Source of the DNA: JAVVUJ01 sp964582545
GTDB lineage: Bacteria > Bacillota > Clostridia > Peptostreptococcales > Anaerovoracaceae
DNA length: 64,000 nucleotides
Assembly: GCA_964582545.1 (NCBI GenBank)
Contig: CAZOSB010000005.1
Location: forward strand, 44,349-108,348
Direction: 5' to 3'
The notes beneath the pieces were generated by a model. That model had not been told where the DNA came from and did not search any database. It saw nothing but the letters and a program-made list of their open reading frames with translations. Below are positions 1 through 8,555 of the stretch, in pieces; within the stretch, counting starts at the first letter, position 1; every line of letters begins with the position of its first letter. The translations under genes were made by a program, and so were the position numbers.

Positions 1-1
1 A

Positions 2-607
2 GATGTGACTGAAGCAATTTGGAATGATGCTGACATTATTAGAATGGAAGAGAACAATTCAAGAGAAAAAGTATTCATGAAAGCTTCATATTTCGATACA
101 GACGATTATTTGTTGTCAAAAAATGATTTTGCTTTTCGAATTCGAATGGAAGGCAATCGCATCGTAGCTTCCTTAAAGTTAAAGGGTGAAAGCTCAGGGG
201 GTCTTCATACCAGGGAGGAAATTAACGTTCCTGTGGATGATGAAGGTTGCTTTATCCGACCTAATCCGGCTATATTCAGAGAAAGCGTTCCCGGTCGCGA
301 ACTGATGAAAATTGTGGGCGAACGACCTTTGCACAGCCTCTTAGAAACAAAGTTTTTAAGGAGCAAGCTTCGAATCGATACCGGCACAACCTTATGCGAA
401 CTAGCCATAGATGTAGGAGAAATCATTACGGATTTTGGCAACTTACCCATATGTGAAATGGAGTTAGAGCTCTTTTCCGGAGATCAGGACGAGATGAAGA
501 GATTGGGTGACACCATCGCCGAAAAGTATCAACTCATCCCTGAAGATAGAAGTAAATATGCTCGAGGACTAAAAATTCTTGAAGATCATAAATATTTAGA
601 CGTCTAA
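2..607 (+). CDS. CYTH-domain protein, 3' part (5' end outside window)
   Basis: The frame is open at the left edge, and the first GTG (position 5) has no visible ribosome-binding site, so the true start and the N-terminal ExExK motif of the CYTH family probably lie outside. The visible part has the alternating charged strands of a CYTH tunnel: FRIRMEG, SLKLKGE, a basic LRSK stretch, ELAIDVGEI, and the acidic strand CEMELELFSG. CYTH proteins bind triphosphate-bearing substrates with divalent metal (class IV adenylate cyclases, thiamine or inorganic triphosphatases). Which reaction applies cannot be told. The gene ends one base from the convergent PTS gene, inside a duplicated palindrome. Confidence 0.75.
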   Translation, partial: DVTEAIWNDADIIRMEENNSREKVFMKASYFDTDDYLLSKNDFAFRIRMEGNRIVASLKLKGESSGGLHTREEINVPVDDEGCFIRPNPAIFRESVPGRELMKIVGERPLHSLLETKFLRSKLRIDTGTTLCELAIDVGEIITDFGNLPICEMELELFSGDQDEMKRLGDTIAEKYQLIPEDRSKYARGLKILEDHKYLDV

Positions 608-620
608 TTTAGACGTCTAA
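596..620. repeat. Tandem palindrome at convergent gene ends
   Basis: The self-complementary 12-mer TTAGACGTCTAA occurs twice, at 596-607 and 609-620, separated by one T. The first copy supplies the last codons and stop of the CYTH gene (Leu-Asp-Val-stop). The second, read on the minus strand, supplies the same last codons and stop of the PTS gene. No other terminator is seen between the two genes. Confidence 0.8.
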
Positions 621-1649
621 TTTATAATCCCCTAATTTTATTAAATTAAATTTCTTTAAAACAAAATCTATTGCTAAAGCCAAAATTGCTGGTAATATAA
701 AGTGAAGTAACAATACGGATAATAGTACCTCCGCGCTAAATCCCATAGATGTAAAGGTTCCTATTTGACCTACTAGACCCGATGTGCCCATGCCTGCTCC
801 TGCGGCAATATTGGTCATCTTAAATACCATGGTTGCCAGAGGACCTGTGATGGCTGCCGCCATTGTAGGAGGAACGAGAATCCAAGGATTTTTAATGATG
901 TTGGGAACCTGAAGCATGGAGGTTCCGATGCCCTGAGCAAAGAACCCACCAATTCCATTTTCTCTATAACTGATTACTGCAAATCCTATCATTTGGGCGC
1001 AGCATCCCGCTGTGGCAGCACCTGCTGCAAGTCCTCCCAAGTCTAACATGATACAGAGAGCCGCACTGGATATGGGGGCCGTCAATACAAGTCCCACCAC
1101 CACTGAAACGGCAATTCCCATAAAGAATGGTTGTAATTCTGTTGCATTCATAATTAAGTCTCTTAGCGCCTTCATTAATGCGGATACCCCAGGACCCACT
1201 AATTTAGCTACTAAGCCCCCCACTAAAATGGTAGTTGCCGGCGTAAGAAGAATGTCCAACTTGGTTTCCTTTGAAATGGCCTTTCCAAATTCTGCTCCTA
1301 CAGCTGCTGCCAAGAATGCGCCTGCAGGTCCACCTAAAAGCGCTCCCAAACTTCCAGTTGCGATGCTGCCAAATAGAACTAGGGGAGGCGCCTTTAAGCC
1401 AAAAGCCACCGCTGCACCTATAGCAGGACCCATCATCCCCATGGCCGCAGACCCCGCTTCTATAAAGAACATAGAAAATTGATTTTCGCCTATTAGATTG
1501 GCGGATTGCTCTCCGATGGTTTTAATAATCAATCCGATAAGCAGTGAAGAAAAGAGTCCTAATGCCATTGCAGTTAAAGCTTCCTGAAAGTAACGCTTCG
1601 CAGTAAATTCAATGTCTTTCTTCTTTAAAAAATGAAATAATTTTCTCAT
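609..1649 (-). CDS. PTS EIIC-type membrane protein (PfoR-like)
   Basis: A 346-residue, very hydrophobic protein rich in Gly and Ala that matches the PTS_EIIC_2 family, which includes the clostridial PfoR protein first linked to perfringolysin O expression. After a short basic N-terminus (residues 1-20) it shows about eight to ten membrane segments, with glycine-rich loops such as GPAGAFLAAAVGAEFG. No EIIA or EIIB domain is present and none is encoded nearby, so substrate and phosphorylation are unknown and sugar transport is only inferred. The ATG at 1649 is chosen because a GAGGG ribosome-binding site precedes it; an in-frame GTG at 1667 lies upstream of that site. A good sigma-A promoter lies about 75 bases upstream. 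Confidence 0.8.
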   Translation of the reverse strand: MRKLFHFLKKKDIEFTAKRYFQEALTAMALGLFSSLLIGLIIKTIGEQSANLIGENQFSMFFIEAGSAAMGMMGPAIGAAVAFGLKAPPLVLFGSIATGSLGALLGGPAGAFLAAAVGAEFGKAISKETKLDILLTPATTILVGGLVAKLVGPGVSALMKALRDLIMNATELQPFFMGIAVSVVVGLVLTAPISSAALCIMLDLGGLAAGAATAGCCAQMIGFAVISYRENGIGGFFAQGIGTSMLQVPNIIKNPWILVPPTMAAAITGPLATMVFKMTNIAAGAGMGTSGLVGQIGTFTSMGFSAEVLLSVLLLHFILPAILALAIDFVLKKFNLIKLGDYKLDV

Positions 1650-1723
1650 ACCTTTTCCCTCTTCCACTAATATCTTTTTATTGCAACGAATAAATTGTAT
1701 ATATTGTTCAAAAAGTTTTGTCT

Positions 1724-1752
1724 ATTCTACCAGAAATAAAAAGCAATATCAA
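1724..1752 (-). promoter_or_regulatory. Sigma-A promoter of the PTS-like gene
   Basis: On the minus strand TTGATA (1752-1747) and TAGAAT (1729-1724) are 17 bases apart, with TGG just before the -10 (extended -10). It points to the PTS-like gene. The gene-free stretch 1650-1986 otherwise holds a short CTTAGAT/ATCTAAG palindrome at 1804-1820 and the gabT terminator. Confidence 0.7.
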
Positions 1753-1876
1753 GAGAAGAAATAGGATTATTCCATAAAAAAATTGCAAAGTTTTTAGACA
1801 ATTCTTAGATTCCATCTAAGGACAAAATTGAATGCTTAAGCCTATGGGTTTTTCTGATTGAATTGATTTAGGCTCT

Positions 1877-1909
1877 AAAAACAAAATCAGCCTATTTGGC
1901 TGATTTTGT
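1877..1909 (-). terminator. Rho-independent terminator after gabT
   Basis: A perfect 12-bp stem (1881-1892 with 1898-1909) closes a 5-base loop and is followed on the minus strand by a T run, about 80 bases after the gabT stop. Confidence 0.75.
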
Positions 1910-1986
1910 GGAGATAGTAATTATGTATATATTACTACATTACATAAATATATAATTTAAGTATAAAATTTGTTTAAAGCTGTTAT

Positions 1987-3339
1987 TTATTTCATGCAAG
2001 TTTGAAGTGCTTTTTCATAAATTTCTAATCCACATTCAAGCTGTGCATCTGTTACGCAAAGTGGGCAAAGGAATCTGATTACGTTTCCAAATGTGCCGGC
2101 ACTTTCCAAAAGCAAACCATGTTTTACAGCTTCATTAACAATGTCTGTAACAATCTTTGCATTAGGAGTCTTAGACTTCTTGTCTGTGACGAATTCAACA
2201 CCCATCATAGCGCCTGTTCCTCTGACATCCCCTACAACTTCATATTTATCCTTCCACTCATTGAACTTAGCCATGCACTTTTCGGCGATTTTTAGTGCTT
2301 TTCCGGGATAATCTTCTTTTTCCATCACATCGATTACCTGTAATGCTGATGCACAAGCTACTGGGTTACCACAATAAGTTCCACCGATGGTACCTGGGGT
2401 TACTTTATCCATGATTTCGGCACTTGCAGTAACCGCAGAAAGAGGTAATCCACCAGCAATAGATTTAGCGCAAGTCATGATATCAGGAGCACAACCTGCT
2501 TCTTTGTAATACTCAGAAGCAAACATTCTTCCAGATCTTGCAAAACCAGTTTGAACTTCGTCGCAAATCATCAAGATTCCATGCTTATCACAAATGGCTC
2601 TCACTGCTTTAACCCATTCAATCGGAGCAGGTACAAAGCCACCTTCACCCTGAACGGGCTCAAATACAATAGCAGCTACATACTGAGCAGGAGATGCTTG
2701 CTCAAAAACTTCTTCTAACTTGGCTATATAGAAGTCAATTGCTTCAGCATCACTCATACCTTCAGGTTTTCTATATAAGTTTGGAAAGTCAGCTCTGTAT
2801 ATGCCATCAGGGAATGGTCCCATACCTACGGCATAAGCTTTTTTAGCAGTCATGGCCATAGTCAGCATAGTTCTTCCGTGGAACGCACCTGAAAATACGA
2901 TGATATTAGGTCTTCCAGTATAACTCTTTGCAATTTTAACTGCATTTTCATCAGCCTCTGCACCACTATTTACCAGCATGGTCTTCTTTTTATCTCCGTT
3001 AACAGGAACGATGCTGTTTAATTTTTCAGCTAACTCTATGTATCTCTCATGGGTGGTGATATTCATCATTGCATGGAAGTATTTTCCCATTTGAGTAGTT
3101 GCCGCTTCAATCAGTTGTGGATTAGAGTAACCGATATTTAATACACCTACGCCTCCGACCCAGTCCAGAAAAATATTTCCGTCCACGTCTTCAAACATTG
3201 CACCTTCTCCCTTTGCAATAACGCAAGGGTAAATACATCTGATGGCCCCTGGCATAGCCTCTGCTCTTCTGTCAATGATAGCCTGTGCCTTTGGCCCGGG
3301 CAATGGGGTTGTAACTTTAGGTAATGCTTCTCTTAACAT
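1987..3339 (-). CDS. gabT: 4-aminobutyrate-type class III aminotransferase
   Basis: A 450-residue PLP-dependent class III transaminase, the usual length for GabT, which moves the amino group of GABA to 2-oxoglutarate to give succinate semialdehyde. Visible fold-type I marks are the NSGAEADENAVK phosphate-binding region (124-135), FHGRT (153-157), EPVQGEGG (227-234), the pyridine-binding Asp in CDEVQTGF (D260) and the Schiff-base lysine in CAKSIAGG (K292). The ribosome-binding site GAGGAGGG is well placed. A PAS/sigma-54 activator ends 30 bases upstream, so the two are probably co-transcribed and this enzyme is a likely target. The family also includes enzymes for 5-aminovalerate and other omega-amino acids, so the exact substrate is inferred. 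Confidence 0.85.
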   Translation of the reverse strand: MLREALPKVTTPLPGPKAQAIIDRRAEAMPGAIRCIYPCVIAKGEGAMFEDVDGNIFLDWVGGVGVLNIGYSNPQLIEAATTQMGKYFHAMMNITTHERYIELAEKLNSIVPVNGDKKKTMLVNSGAEADENAVKIAKSYTGRPNIIVFSGAFHGRTMLTMAMTAKKAYAVGMGPFPDGIYRADFPNLYRKPEGMSDAEAIDFYIAKLEEVFEQASPAQYVAAIVFEPVQGEGGFVPAPIEWVKAVRAICDKHGILMICDEVQTGFARSGRMFASEYYKEAGCAPDIMTCAKSIAGGLPLSAVTASAEIMDKVTPGTIGGTYCGNPVACASALQVIDVMEKEDYPGKALKIAEKCMAKFNEWKDKYEVVGDVRGTGAMMGVEFVTDKKSKTPNAKIVTDIVNEAVKHGLLLESAGTFGNVIRFLCPLCVTDAQLECGLEIYEKALQTCMK

Positions 3340-3369
3340 TTTTTCCCTCCTCTTGTCGGTAAATACAAA

Positions 3370-5160
3370 TTATATTTCCAGCTCGGAAAGCTTGCGGTAG
3401 AGCGTGGCACGGCTTAGTCCCAGCTCTTTGGCAATCTGATCCTTTGCATTGCTGCTGTTGCCATATTCTTTTAACTTCCCCATGATAATTTCCTTCTCAA
3501 AGGATTTCACTTGATCCGCCAGAGGCAGATTGCTATAGGAAACTCTATAGGGTGTTTCATTGTTGTTTAAAATACGGAAAGGTACCGCATCGATGCCAAT
3601 GGTATCTCCGTAAGCCATGTTGGTACCGTATTCTATGGCATTTTCCAACTCACGAACATTGCCTGGCCAATTATAGTTCAGATATAGATTCTCCACTTCT
3701 TCCGTAAATCCAGTAATCCGCTTGTTCATAAATCGATTATATTTCTGAAGAAAATGATACATGAGGATTTTGATATCTGATTTTCTTTCCCGCATAGGGG
3801 GTATGGAAATGGGAATGACACTGAGCCTATAATACAAATCCTCTCGAAACTTTCCATTTTTAATCATTTCCTCAAGATTTTTATTGGTGGCTGCCACAAC
3901 CCGCACATCCACGATGATGGTTTTATTTCCCCCCACCCGCTCAAACCTCATGTTCTGTAATACATGAAGGATTTTCACCTGTAAGTGTAAAGGCATATCA
4001 CCGATTTCATCTAAAAAGATCGTTCCTCCGTTGGCTGTTTCAAACTTGCCGATCTTCCCCTTTTCAGCAGCTCCCGTAAATGCTCCTTTTTCATATCCAA
4101 AGAGCTCACTTTCTAAAAGATTCTCAGGTATTGCACCGCAGTTTACGGTGACAAAAGGACCCTTGGCCTTAGAGCTGGCATAGTGAATAGCTTTTGCAAA
4201 CATTTCTTTGCCCGTTCCGCTTTCCCCTGTAATCAACACCGTAGAATTACCACGAGAAGTAAGTATGGACAAGTTTTTTGCCTTTTGGAGCGCTCCACTT
4301 TCTCCAAAAATATCGTCAAAGGTGTTCTTAAGGGCCCTGTTATTAATGTTATACACCAATTTTTGAGCCTCTTCAATATCTCTGAAAGAAATTACAACAC
4401 CAGCAACCGCATCCTCCTTAAAGTAAGGTTTTGCAGTTACAATGAAATGAAAACTTCCTCTATCATTGCGGAATAGTTCCTCATTTTCTGTATAACCCAC
4501 ACCGGAGCGAATGACCTCCAATGCCGGACTACCTCCCATGAACTGACTGATATGCTTACCAATCATATCATTTTTTGTAGTGGAGAACAGCGATTCCGCG
4601 ATACTGTTACATTGTTTTATGTATCCTTTATTATCGATAGCAAAAATACCTTCATGGGTGGACTCCAACACAGTTGTCATTTCATTCATACTGATAGCTG
4701 TATTGTTTAACGCTTCCCTTTGTATGGCCTTGGCAGCTAAAAGGTCTGCCATCTTTTCCACAAAACTAACCATGCTTCGATTTTTATCCAACAAAATCTC
4801 TTTTTGTTGCTCTGTCAAAGCGATGAGACCTATAATCCCGATTATTTCTTTGTCTGTCTTTATAGGTGTACAAATCTCTGCCAACTCGCTTTTATTGTTT
4901 GCAAGAGACGTGCCATAAAACTTATAATTGGGTGCATCCGCTATATATTCTGTCATTCCGCTGCGCAAAACCCTTGCATAGAGGAAGTTTCCGTCAACTT
5001 CTCCCGCCTCCTCTTTTTTCCCTACGGAATCGAAATAAACCGTTGTCCCGCCTATCACTGTAAGCTCATAATCTACAATTTCCACTTCTACACCGATGGC
5101 AATGCCTATAGCTTCCGCCACCTGCTGTACACTGGAAGCAATATCCTTCAGTAAAGACAT
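3370..5160 (-). CDS. Sigma-54-dependent PAS/AAA+ transcriptional activator
   Basis: A 596-residue enhancer-binding protein. Residues 1-145 form a sensory region with GAF-like character, 155-265 a PAS domain, 280-520 the AAA+ sigma-54 interaction domain, and about 573-596 a Fis-type helix-turn-helix. Walker A is GESGTGKE (312-319), the sigma-54 contact loop GAFTGA is at 359-364 and Walker B is IFLDEIGD (381-388), so the ATPase looks intact. There is no receiver domain, so it probably senses a ligand directly. It lies just upstream of gabT on the same strand and most likely controls omega-amino-acid use. No convincing GG-N10-GC sigma-54 promoter was found by eye between it and its neighbours, so its target site is unknown. 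Confidence 0.9.
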   Translation of the reverse strand: MSLLKDIASSVQQVAEAIGIAIGVEVEIVDYELTVIGGTTVYFDSVGKKEEAGEVDGNFLYARVLRSGMTEYIADAPNYKFYGTSLANNKSELAEICTPIKTDKEIIGIIGLIALTEQQKEILLDKNRSMVSFVEKMADLLAAKAIQREALNNTAISMNEMTTVLESTHEGIFAIDNKGYIKQCNSIAESLFSTTKNDMIGKHISQFMGGSPALEVIRSGVGYTENEELFRNDRGSFHFIVTAKPYFKEDAVAGVVISFRDIEEAQKLVYNINNRALKNTFDDIFGESGALQKAKNLSILTSRGNSTVLITGESGTGKEMFAKAIHYASSKAKGPFVTVNCGAIPENLLESELFGYEKGAFTGAAEKGKIGKFETANGGTIFLDEIGDMPLHLQVKILHVLQNMRFERVGGNKTIIVDVRVVAATNKNLEEMIKNGKFREDLYYRLSVIPISIPPMRERKSDIKILMYHFLQKYNRFMNKRITGFTEEVENLYLNYNWPGNVRELENAIEYGTNMAYGDTIGIDAVPFRILNNNETPYRVSYSNLPLADQVKSFEKEIIMGKLKEYGNSSNAKDQIAKELGLSRATLYRKLSELEI

Positions 5161-5260
5161 CTTGTCCCCCCCAAACTTATATTTCAGAAATTTTTTTCTA
5201 TCTAAAGAGAGTGTAACAATGCATCAATAAATAAATTTCTTATTTATTATTCTATTGAAC

Positions 5261-5269
5261 ATTATAACA
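5261..5269 (-). promoter_or_regulatory. Probable extended -10 promoter of the sigma-54 activator
   Basis: TGTTATAAT on the minus strand (5269-5261) is an extended -10 with a weak -35, about 100 bases before the activator start. The stretch 5161-5497 is otherwise very AT-rich and holds only the terminator of the next gene. Confidence 0.4.
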
Positions 5270-5424
5270 TAAATTTTCAAATTAAAAAACACAATTGAGA
5301 CAAAATTCTTATTTTTAATAATTAGGGGTTACTAAATCAAAGATATTTAAATTGTTAAAAAACCTTTAAAAAACTCGTAACGATTTTTGAAATTTTAAAT
5401 GGTTACAGAATACTTGAATTTTAT

Positions 5425-5465
5425 GAAAAAAAAAAGCTTTTTACTCGATTGGTAAAAAGCTTTTT
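5425..5465 (-). terminator. Terminator after the beta-CASP hydrolase gene
   Basis: A 14-bp AAAAAGCTTTTTAC stem (5431-5444 with 5452-5465) with a 7-base loop is flanked by A and T runs on both sides. It lies 33 bases after the hydrolase stop and could work in both directions. Confidence 0.8.
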
Positions 5466-5497
5466 TTCTTATGTTTAAACCATCAAAATAAGATGGT

Positions 5498-7150
5498 TTA
5501 TTTGATTTGTTCGTCCGTAACAGTAGATCCCAAATTCAACGTGCTCTTCTCTATTTCCAACACCATGTTCTTTATATGCAATATCTGCTCAGGGGACAAA
5601 TTCTCTCCTACTGCAAGCTGTGTCGCATATAAAATCTTTTCCAGTTGATTATGAATTCCAGATAACTTTTTCCGTACACTATCCAACTCTTCCTGATCCA
5701 CAATTTCTTTTACACTATCTGCTACGGTTAACACGGTATCTTTTTTCAGTTCAAATTCAGAGACGCTTTCAACCACCATGCAATCATATCCCAATTCAGC
5801 TTTCACTGTTTGGGCAAATTCGTGCTTAGAGTCCTCTTCACCATGAACTAAGAAAATCTGCCCCGGTTTCTTTCGAAAGCCCCTTAACCAATCCAAAAGT
5901 CCCTCTTTGTCCGCATGACCTGAAAATCCTTGTAAGTTATGAATTTCTGCCGCCACATGAATTTCTTCACCCATGATCATGACGTTCTTTTCCCCTTCTA
6001 CAAGAAGTTTTCCAAGGGTTCCTTCCGCTTGATACCCTACAAAGACAATGCTGGATTTTTTATCCCATAAGTTGTGCTTTAAATGGTGCTTAATCCTTCC
6101 CGCTTCGCACATTCCACTTGCGGAAATAATGATTTTTGGATTTTTATCAAAATTGATATTTCTAGATTCTTCACTGGTACGCGTAAATTTTAGGTTTTTG
6201 AAATCCAATGGATTATCTCCATTTAAGATATACTGTCTCGTATCTTCATCAAAAGCTTGAGCATTTTTCTTAAACACTTCTGTAGCCGTAGTGGCCATAG
6301 GGCTGTCTACAAATACGGTTAAGTTGCTCAGTTCTTGCTTAAACTGATCATTCTCATGATAAAATCGATTGAGGTCATAAATGAGTTCCTGGGTCCTACC
6401 CACAGCAAAGGATGGGATGACTACCGTTCCTCCCCTTTTGGTAGTTTTTAAAATAATCTCAATCAACTGATCGATGCTCAAAGCGTTTTCAGGGTGCAAC
6501 CGATTGCCGTAAGTAGTCTCCATAATGACATAATCCGCCTTTTTAATGAGCGTAGGGTTTCTCAATATCGGTCTATTTTTTACACCCAGATCGCCGGAAA
6601 AAACGATCTTTGAGACATCGTCGTTTTCTTCCACCCAGAGCTCTACTATTGCAGACCCCAATATATGCCCAGCATCGTTGAAAACTACTTTCATATTCTC
6701 ATTGATTTCAAATAATTGGTCATATAAAACAGGGCGAATAAACTGCAGAGAATCCAGTGCATCTTGAACTGTATAAAGTGGAGGTCTCATGGGTTTCCCC
6801 GCTCTTTCCGCCTTACGATTCTGCCACTCAGCTTCTTTTTCGTGAATGTAACCACTGTCCTTCAGCATGATTTCCACCAATTCTGCCGTAGCATCCGTAC
6901 AGTAAATATAACCTTTAAACCCATTCTTCACAAGCAAAGGAATTCTACCGCAGTGATCGATATGTGCGTGGCTCAGAATCAAGCAATCAATATCAGCAGG
7001 ATTAAACCCGAAATCATCCCGGTTCATCTCCTCTAGAGCTTTACCTCCTTGAAATTGACCGCAATCCAATAGAACTTTATGCTTGTCAGTGGTAATGAGA
7101 TGGCAAGAGCCTGTGACAGTAGTTGCTGCACCGCAAAATTTAATTTTCAT
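5498..7150 (-). CDS. Beta-CASP metallo-hydrolase (CPSF/Ysh1-like RNase)
   Basis: A 550-residue metallo-beta-lactamase-fold nuclease of the RNA-processing beta-CASP group. The zinc motif HAHIDH is at 61-66, followed by the Asp/His motifs in NDAGHILGS (near 158) and FSGDLG (near 184), a beta-CASP insertion, and the late SGHADKEG motif (near 413) in the C-terminal RMMBL domain. Relatives cut or trim RNA; many bacterial members have no assigned substrate. The last 80 residues form an extra helical tail beyond the catalytic core. A GGAGGAG ribosome-binding site precedes the ATG, and a TATAAT at 7198-7203 (minus strand) is a possible -10. The gene is a single unit with its own terminator. Confidence 0.88.
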   Translation of the reverse strand: MKIKFCGAATTVTGSCHLITTDKHKVLLDCGQFQGGKALEEMNRDDFGFNPADIDCLILSHAHIDHCGRIPLLVKNGFKGYIYCTDATAELVEIMLKDSGYIHEKEAEWQNRKAERAGKPMRPPLYTVQDALDSLQFIRPVLYDQLFEINENMKVVFNDAGHILGSAIVELWVEENDDVSKIVFSGDLGVKNRPILRNPTLIKKADYVIMETTYGNRLHPENALSIDQLIEIILKTTKRGGTVVIPSFAVGRTQELIYDLNRFYHENDQFKQELSNLTVFVDSPMATTATEVFKKNAQAFDEDTRQYILNGDNPLDFKNLKFTRTSEESRNINFDKNPKIIISASGMCEAGRIKHHLKHNLWDKKSSIVFVGYQAEGTLGKLLVEGEKNVMIMGEEIHVAAEIHNLQGFSGHADKEGLLDWLRGFRKKPGQIFLVHGEEDSKHEFAQTVKAELGYDCMVVESVSEFELKKDTVLTVADSVKEIVDQEELDSVRKKLSGIHNQLEKILYATQLAVGENLSPEQILHIKNMVLEIEKSTLNLGSTVTDEQIK

Positions 7151-7245
7151 AGCTACTCCTCCTTCTACTAGTGACTTGGTAATCTATTCTTATTCCCATT
7201 ATACATCTAAGTCGAAAAAAGAGAAAGAAAAATTATCCAAAAGAA

Positions 7246-7267
7246 AATGAGCACCTGAATGCTCATT
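7246..7267 (-). terminator. Terminator after preA
   Basis: An 8-bp stem AATGAGCA/TGCTCATT with a 6-base loop is followed on the minus strand by TTCTTTT, 34 bases after the preA stop. Confidence 0.6.
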
Positions 7268-7300
7268 CTCCTTTTATATACTTTTCAATTATGGTTATTT

Positions 7301-8554
7301 TTATTCGTAAGAATGCTTCATTTTGACGTCAAACTGCTTTCTTCCGTCTTTCCATTTCACTTCACCAGGAGTGATGCATCCATTAACAGGACAAACGTTC
7401 AGACATAAATGACATCCTACGCAGTTATCATTTAGTTTTGGTTTTCTATTTTCTGCGTCCCAATCGATGGCTTGGTGAGCACCATCGAAGCAAGAAACAT
7501 AACATCTGCCACATCCGATACATTTATCGTGATCAAAATCGGGAAGAATTTTGAAATCTCTGTTTAAATCTTCAGCAGGAACGATATTTCCTAATGCCAT
7601 TCCAACAAACTCATCTAAGCTATTGAAACCCTTTTCATCCATCCAATGCATTAAGCCGTTTGCCATATCCTCTACAATCCTATAACCATACTGCATGATT
7701 GAAGTGGTTACCTGCAGGTTTCTGCAACCCAACAGTAAGAATTCCAGAGAATCTCTCCAAGTTTCAATACCACCGATACCGGAAATAGGCACATTTTTCA
7801 ATGTTTCATTCTGAAGCATTTGAGCGATAAATCGAAGTGCAATCGGTTTAACAGCAGCTCCGGAATATCCTGAAATGGAAGATTTTCCATTTACCACAGG
7901 CATAGCAGTCATATTTTCTAAATCTATATTTGTTATAGATTTAATGGTGTTGATGGCCGCAATACCTCTAGCTCCACCCTCTATAGCAGCGATAGCCGGA
8001 ACCTCCATAGCAGTGATGTTTGGTGTCATCTTTGCAATGAAAGGAATTTTCGTGGTTTCTGCAACTGCTTTTGAATAAGCTCTCACCAAATCAGGGGAAG
8101 AACCTACGTCAGATCCCATAGCATGGCTTGTCATCTGTGGACAAGAAAAGTTTCCCTCGATCAGGTCAACTCCGGCTTGATCACACATTTTAGCCAGTTT
8201 TCTCCACTCTTCATCGTTACTTCCCATGATGGAAGCTACCATGATCTTGTCAGGATAGTCTCTCTTTAATTTCATCATGTTTTCGAAGTTTACTTCTGTA
8301 GGCTTATCGGAAATCTGTTCCATGTTTTTAAAACCAACCCAAGGAAGTCCTTCCTTGTTTGTCTGGTCAAATCTTGGAGAACATTCATCCGCAACAAAGA
8401 TCCCTACAGTTTTATAAAACACACCACCCCATCCTTCTTCAAAGGATTTGGCAACCATTTCATAATTACTTCCAACAGGTGAAGATGAAAGGAAAAATGG
8501 ATTTTCGCACTTTACTCCTAAAAATTCAATCGATAAATCTTTCTTGATAGCCAT
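7301..8554 (-). CDS. preA: NAD-dependent dihydropyrimidine dehydrogenase, PreA subunit
   Basis: A 417-residue flavoprotein with an FMN-binding dihydroorotate-dehydrogenase-like barrel (1-310) and a C-terminal ferredoxin domain with two CxxCxxC clusters (CIGCGRCYVSC and CVGCHLCLNVC). The NFSCPQM loop corresponds to the active-site NxSCPHG region of PreA and eukaryotic DPD, and GYSGAAVKPIAL is a second family signature. With PreT it interconverts uracil or thymine and the 5,6-dihydro bases using NAD(H). It starts one base after the preT stop, so translation is coupled. No dihydropyrimidinase is in the window, so whether the role is breakdown or reduction of pyrimidines is open. Confidence 0.88.
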   Translation of the reverse strand: MAIKKDLSIEFLGVKCENPFFLSSSPVGSNYEMVAKSFEEGWGGVFYKTVGIFVADECSPRFDQTNKEGLPWVGFKNMEQISDKPTEVNFENMMKLKRDYPDKIMVASIMGSNDEEWRKLAKMCDQAGVDLIEGNFSCPQMTSHAMGSDVGSSPDLVRAYSKAVAETTKIPFIAKMTPNITAMEVPAIAAIEGGARGIAAINTIKSITNIDLENMTAMPVVNGKSSISGYSGAAVKPIALRFIAQMLQNETLKNVPISGIGGIETWRDSLEFLLLGCRNLQVTTSIMQYGYRIVEDMANGLMHWMDEKGFNSLDEFVGMALGNIVPAEDLNRDFKILPDFDHDKCIGCGRCYVSCFDGAHQAIDWDAENRKPKLNDNCVGCHLCLNVCPVNGCITPGEVKWKDGRKQFDVKMKHSYE

Positions 8555-8555
8555 T

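Noticed and set aside
1012..1482. A 156-residue plus-strand frame opposite the PTS-like gene
   Set aside because: It is rich in Ala, Pro and Thr as expected from the complement of Gly/Ala-rich membrane codons, with no ribosome-binding site.
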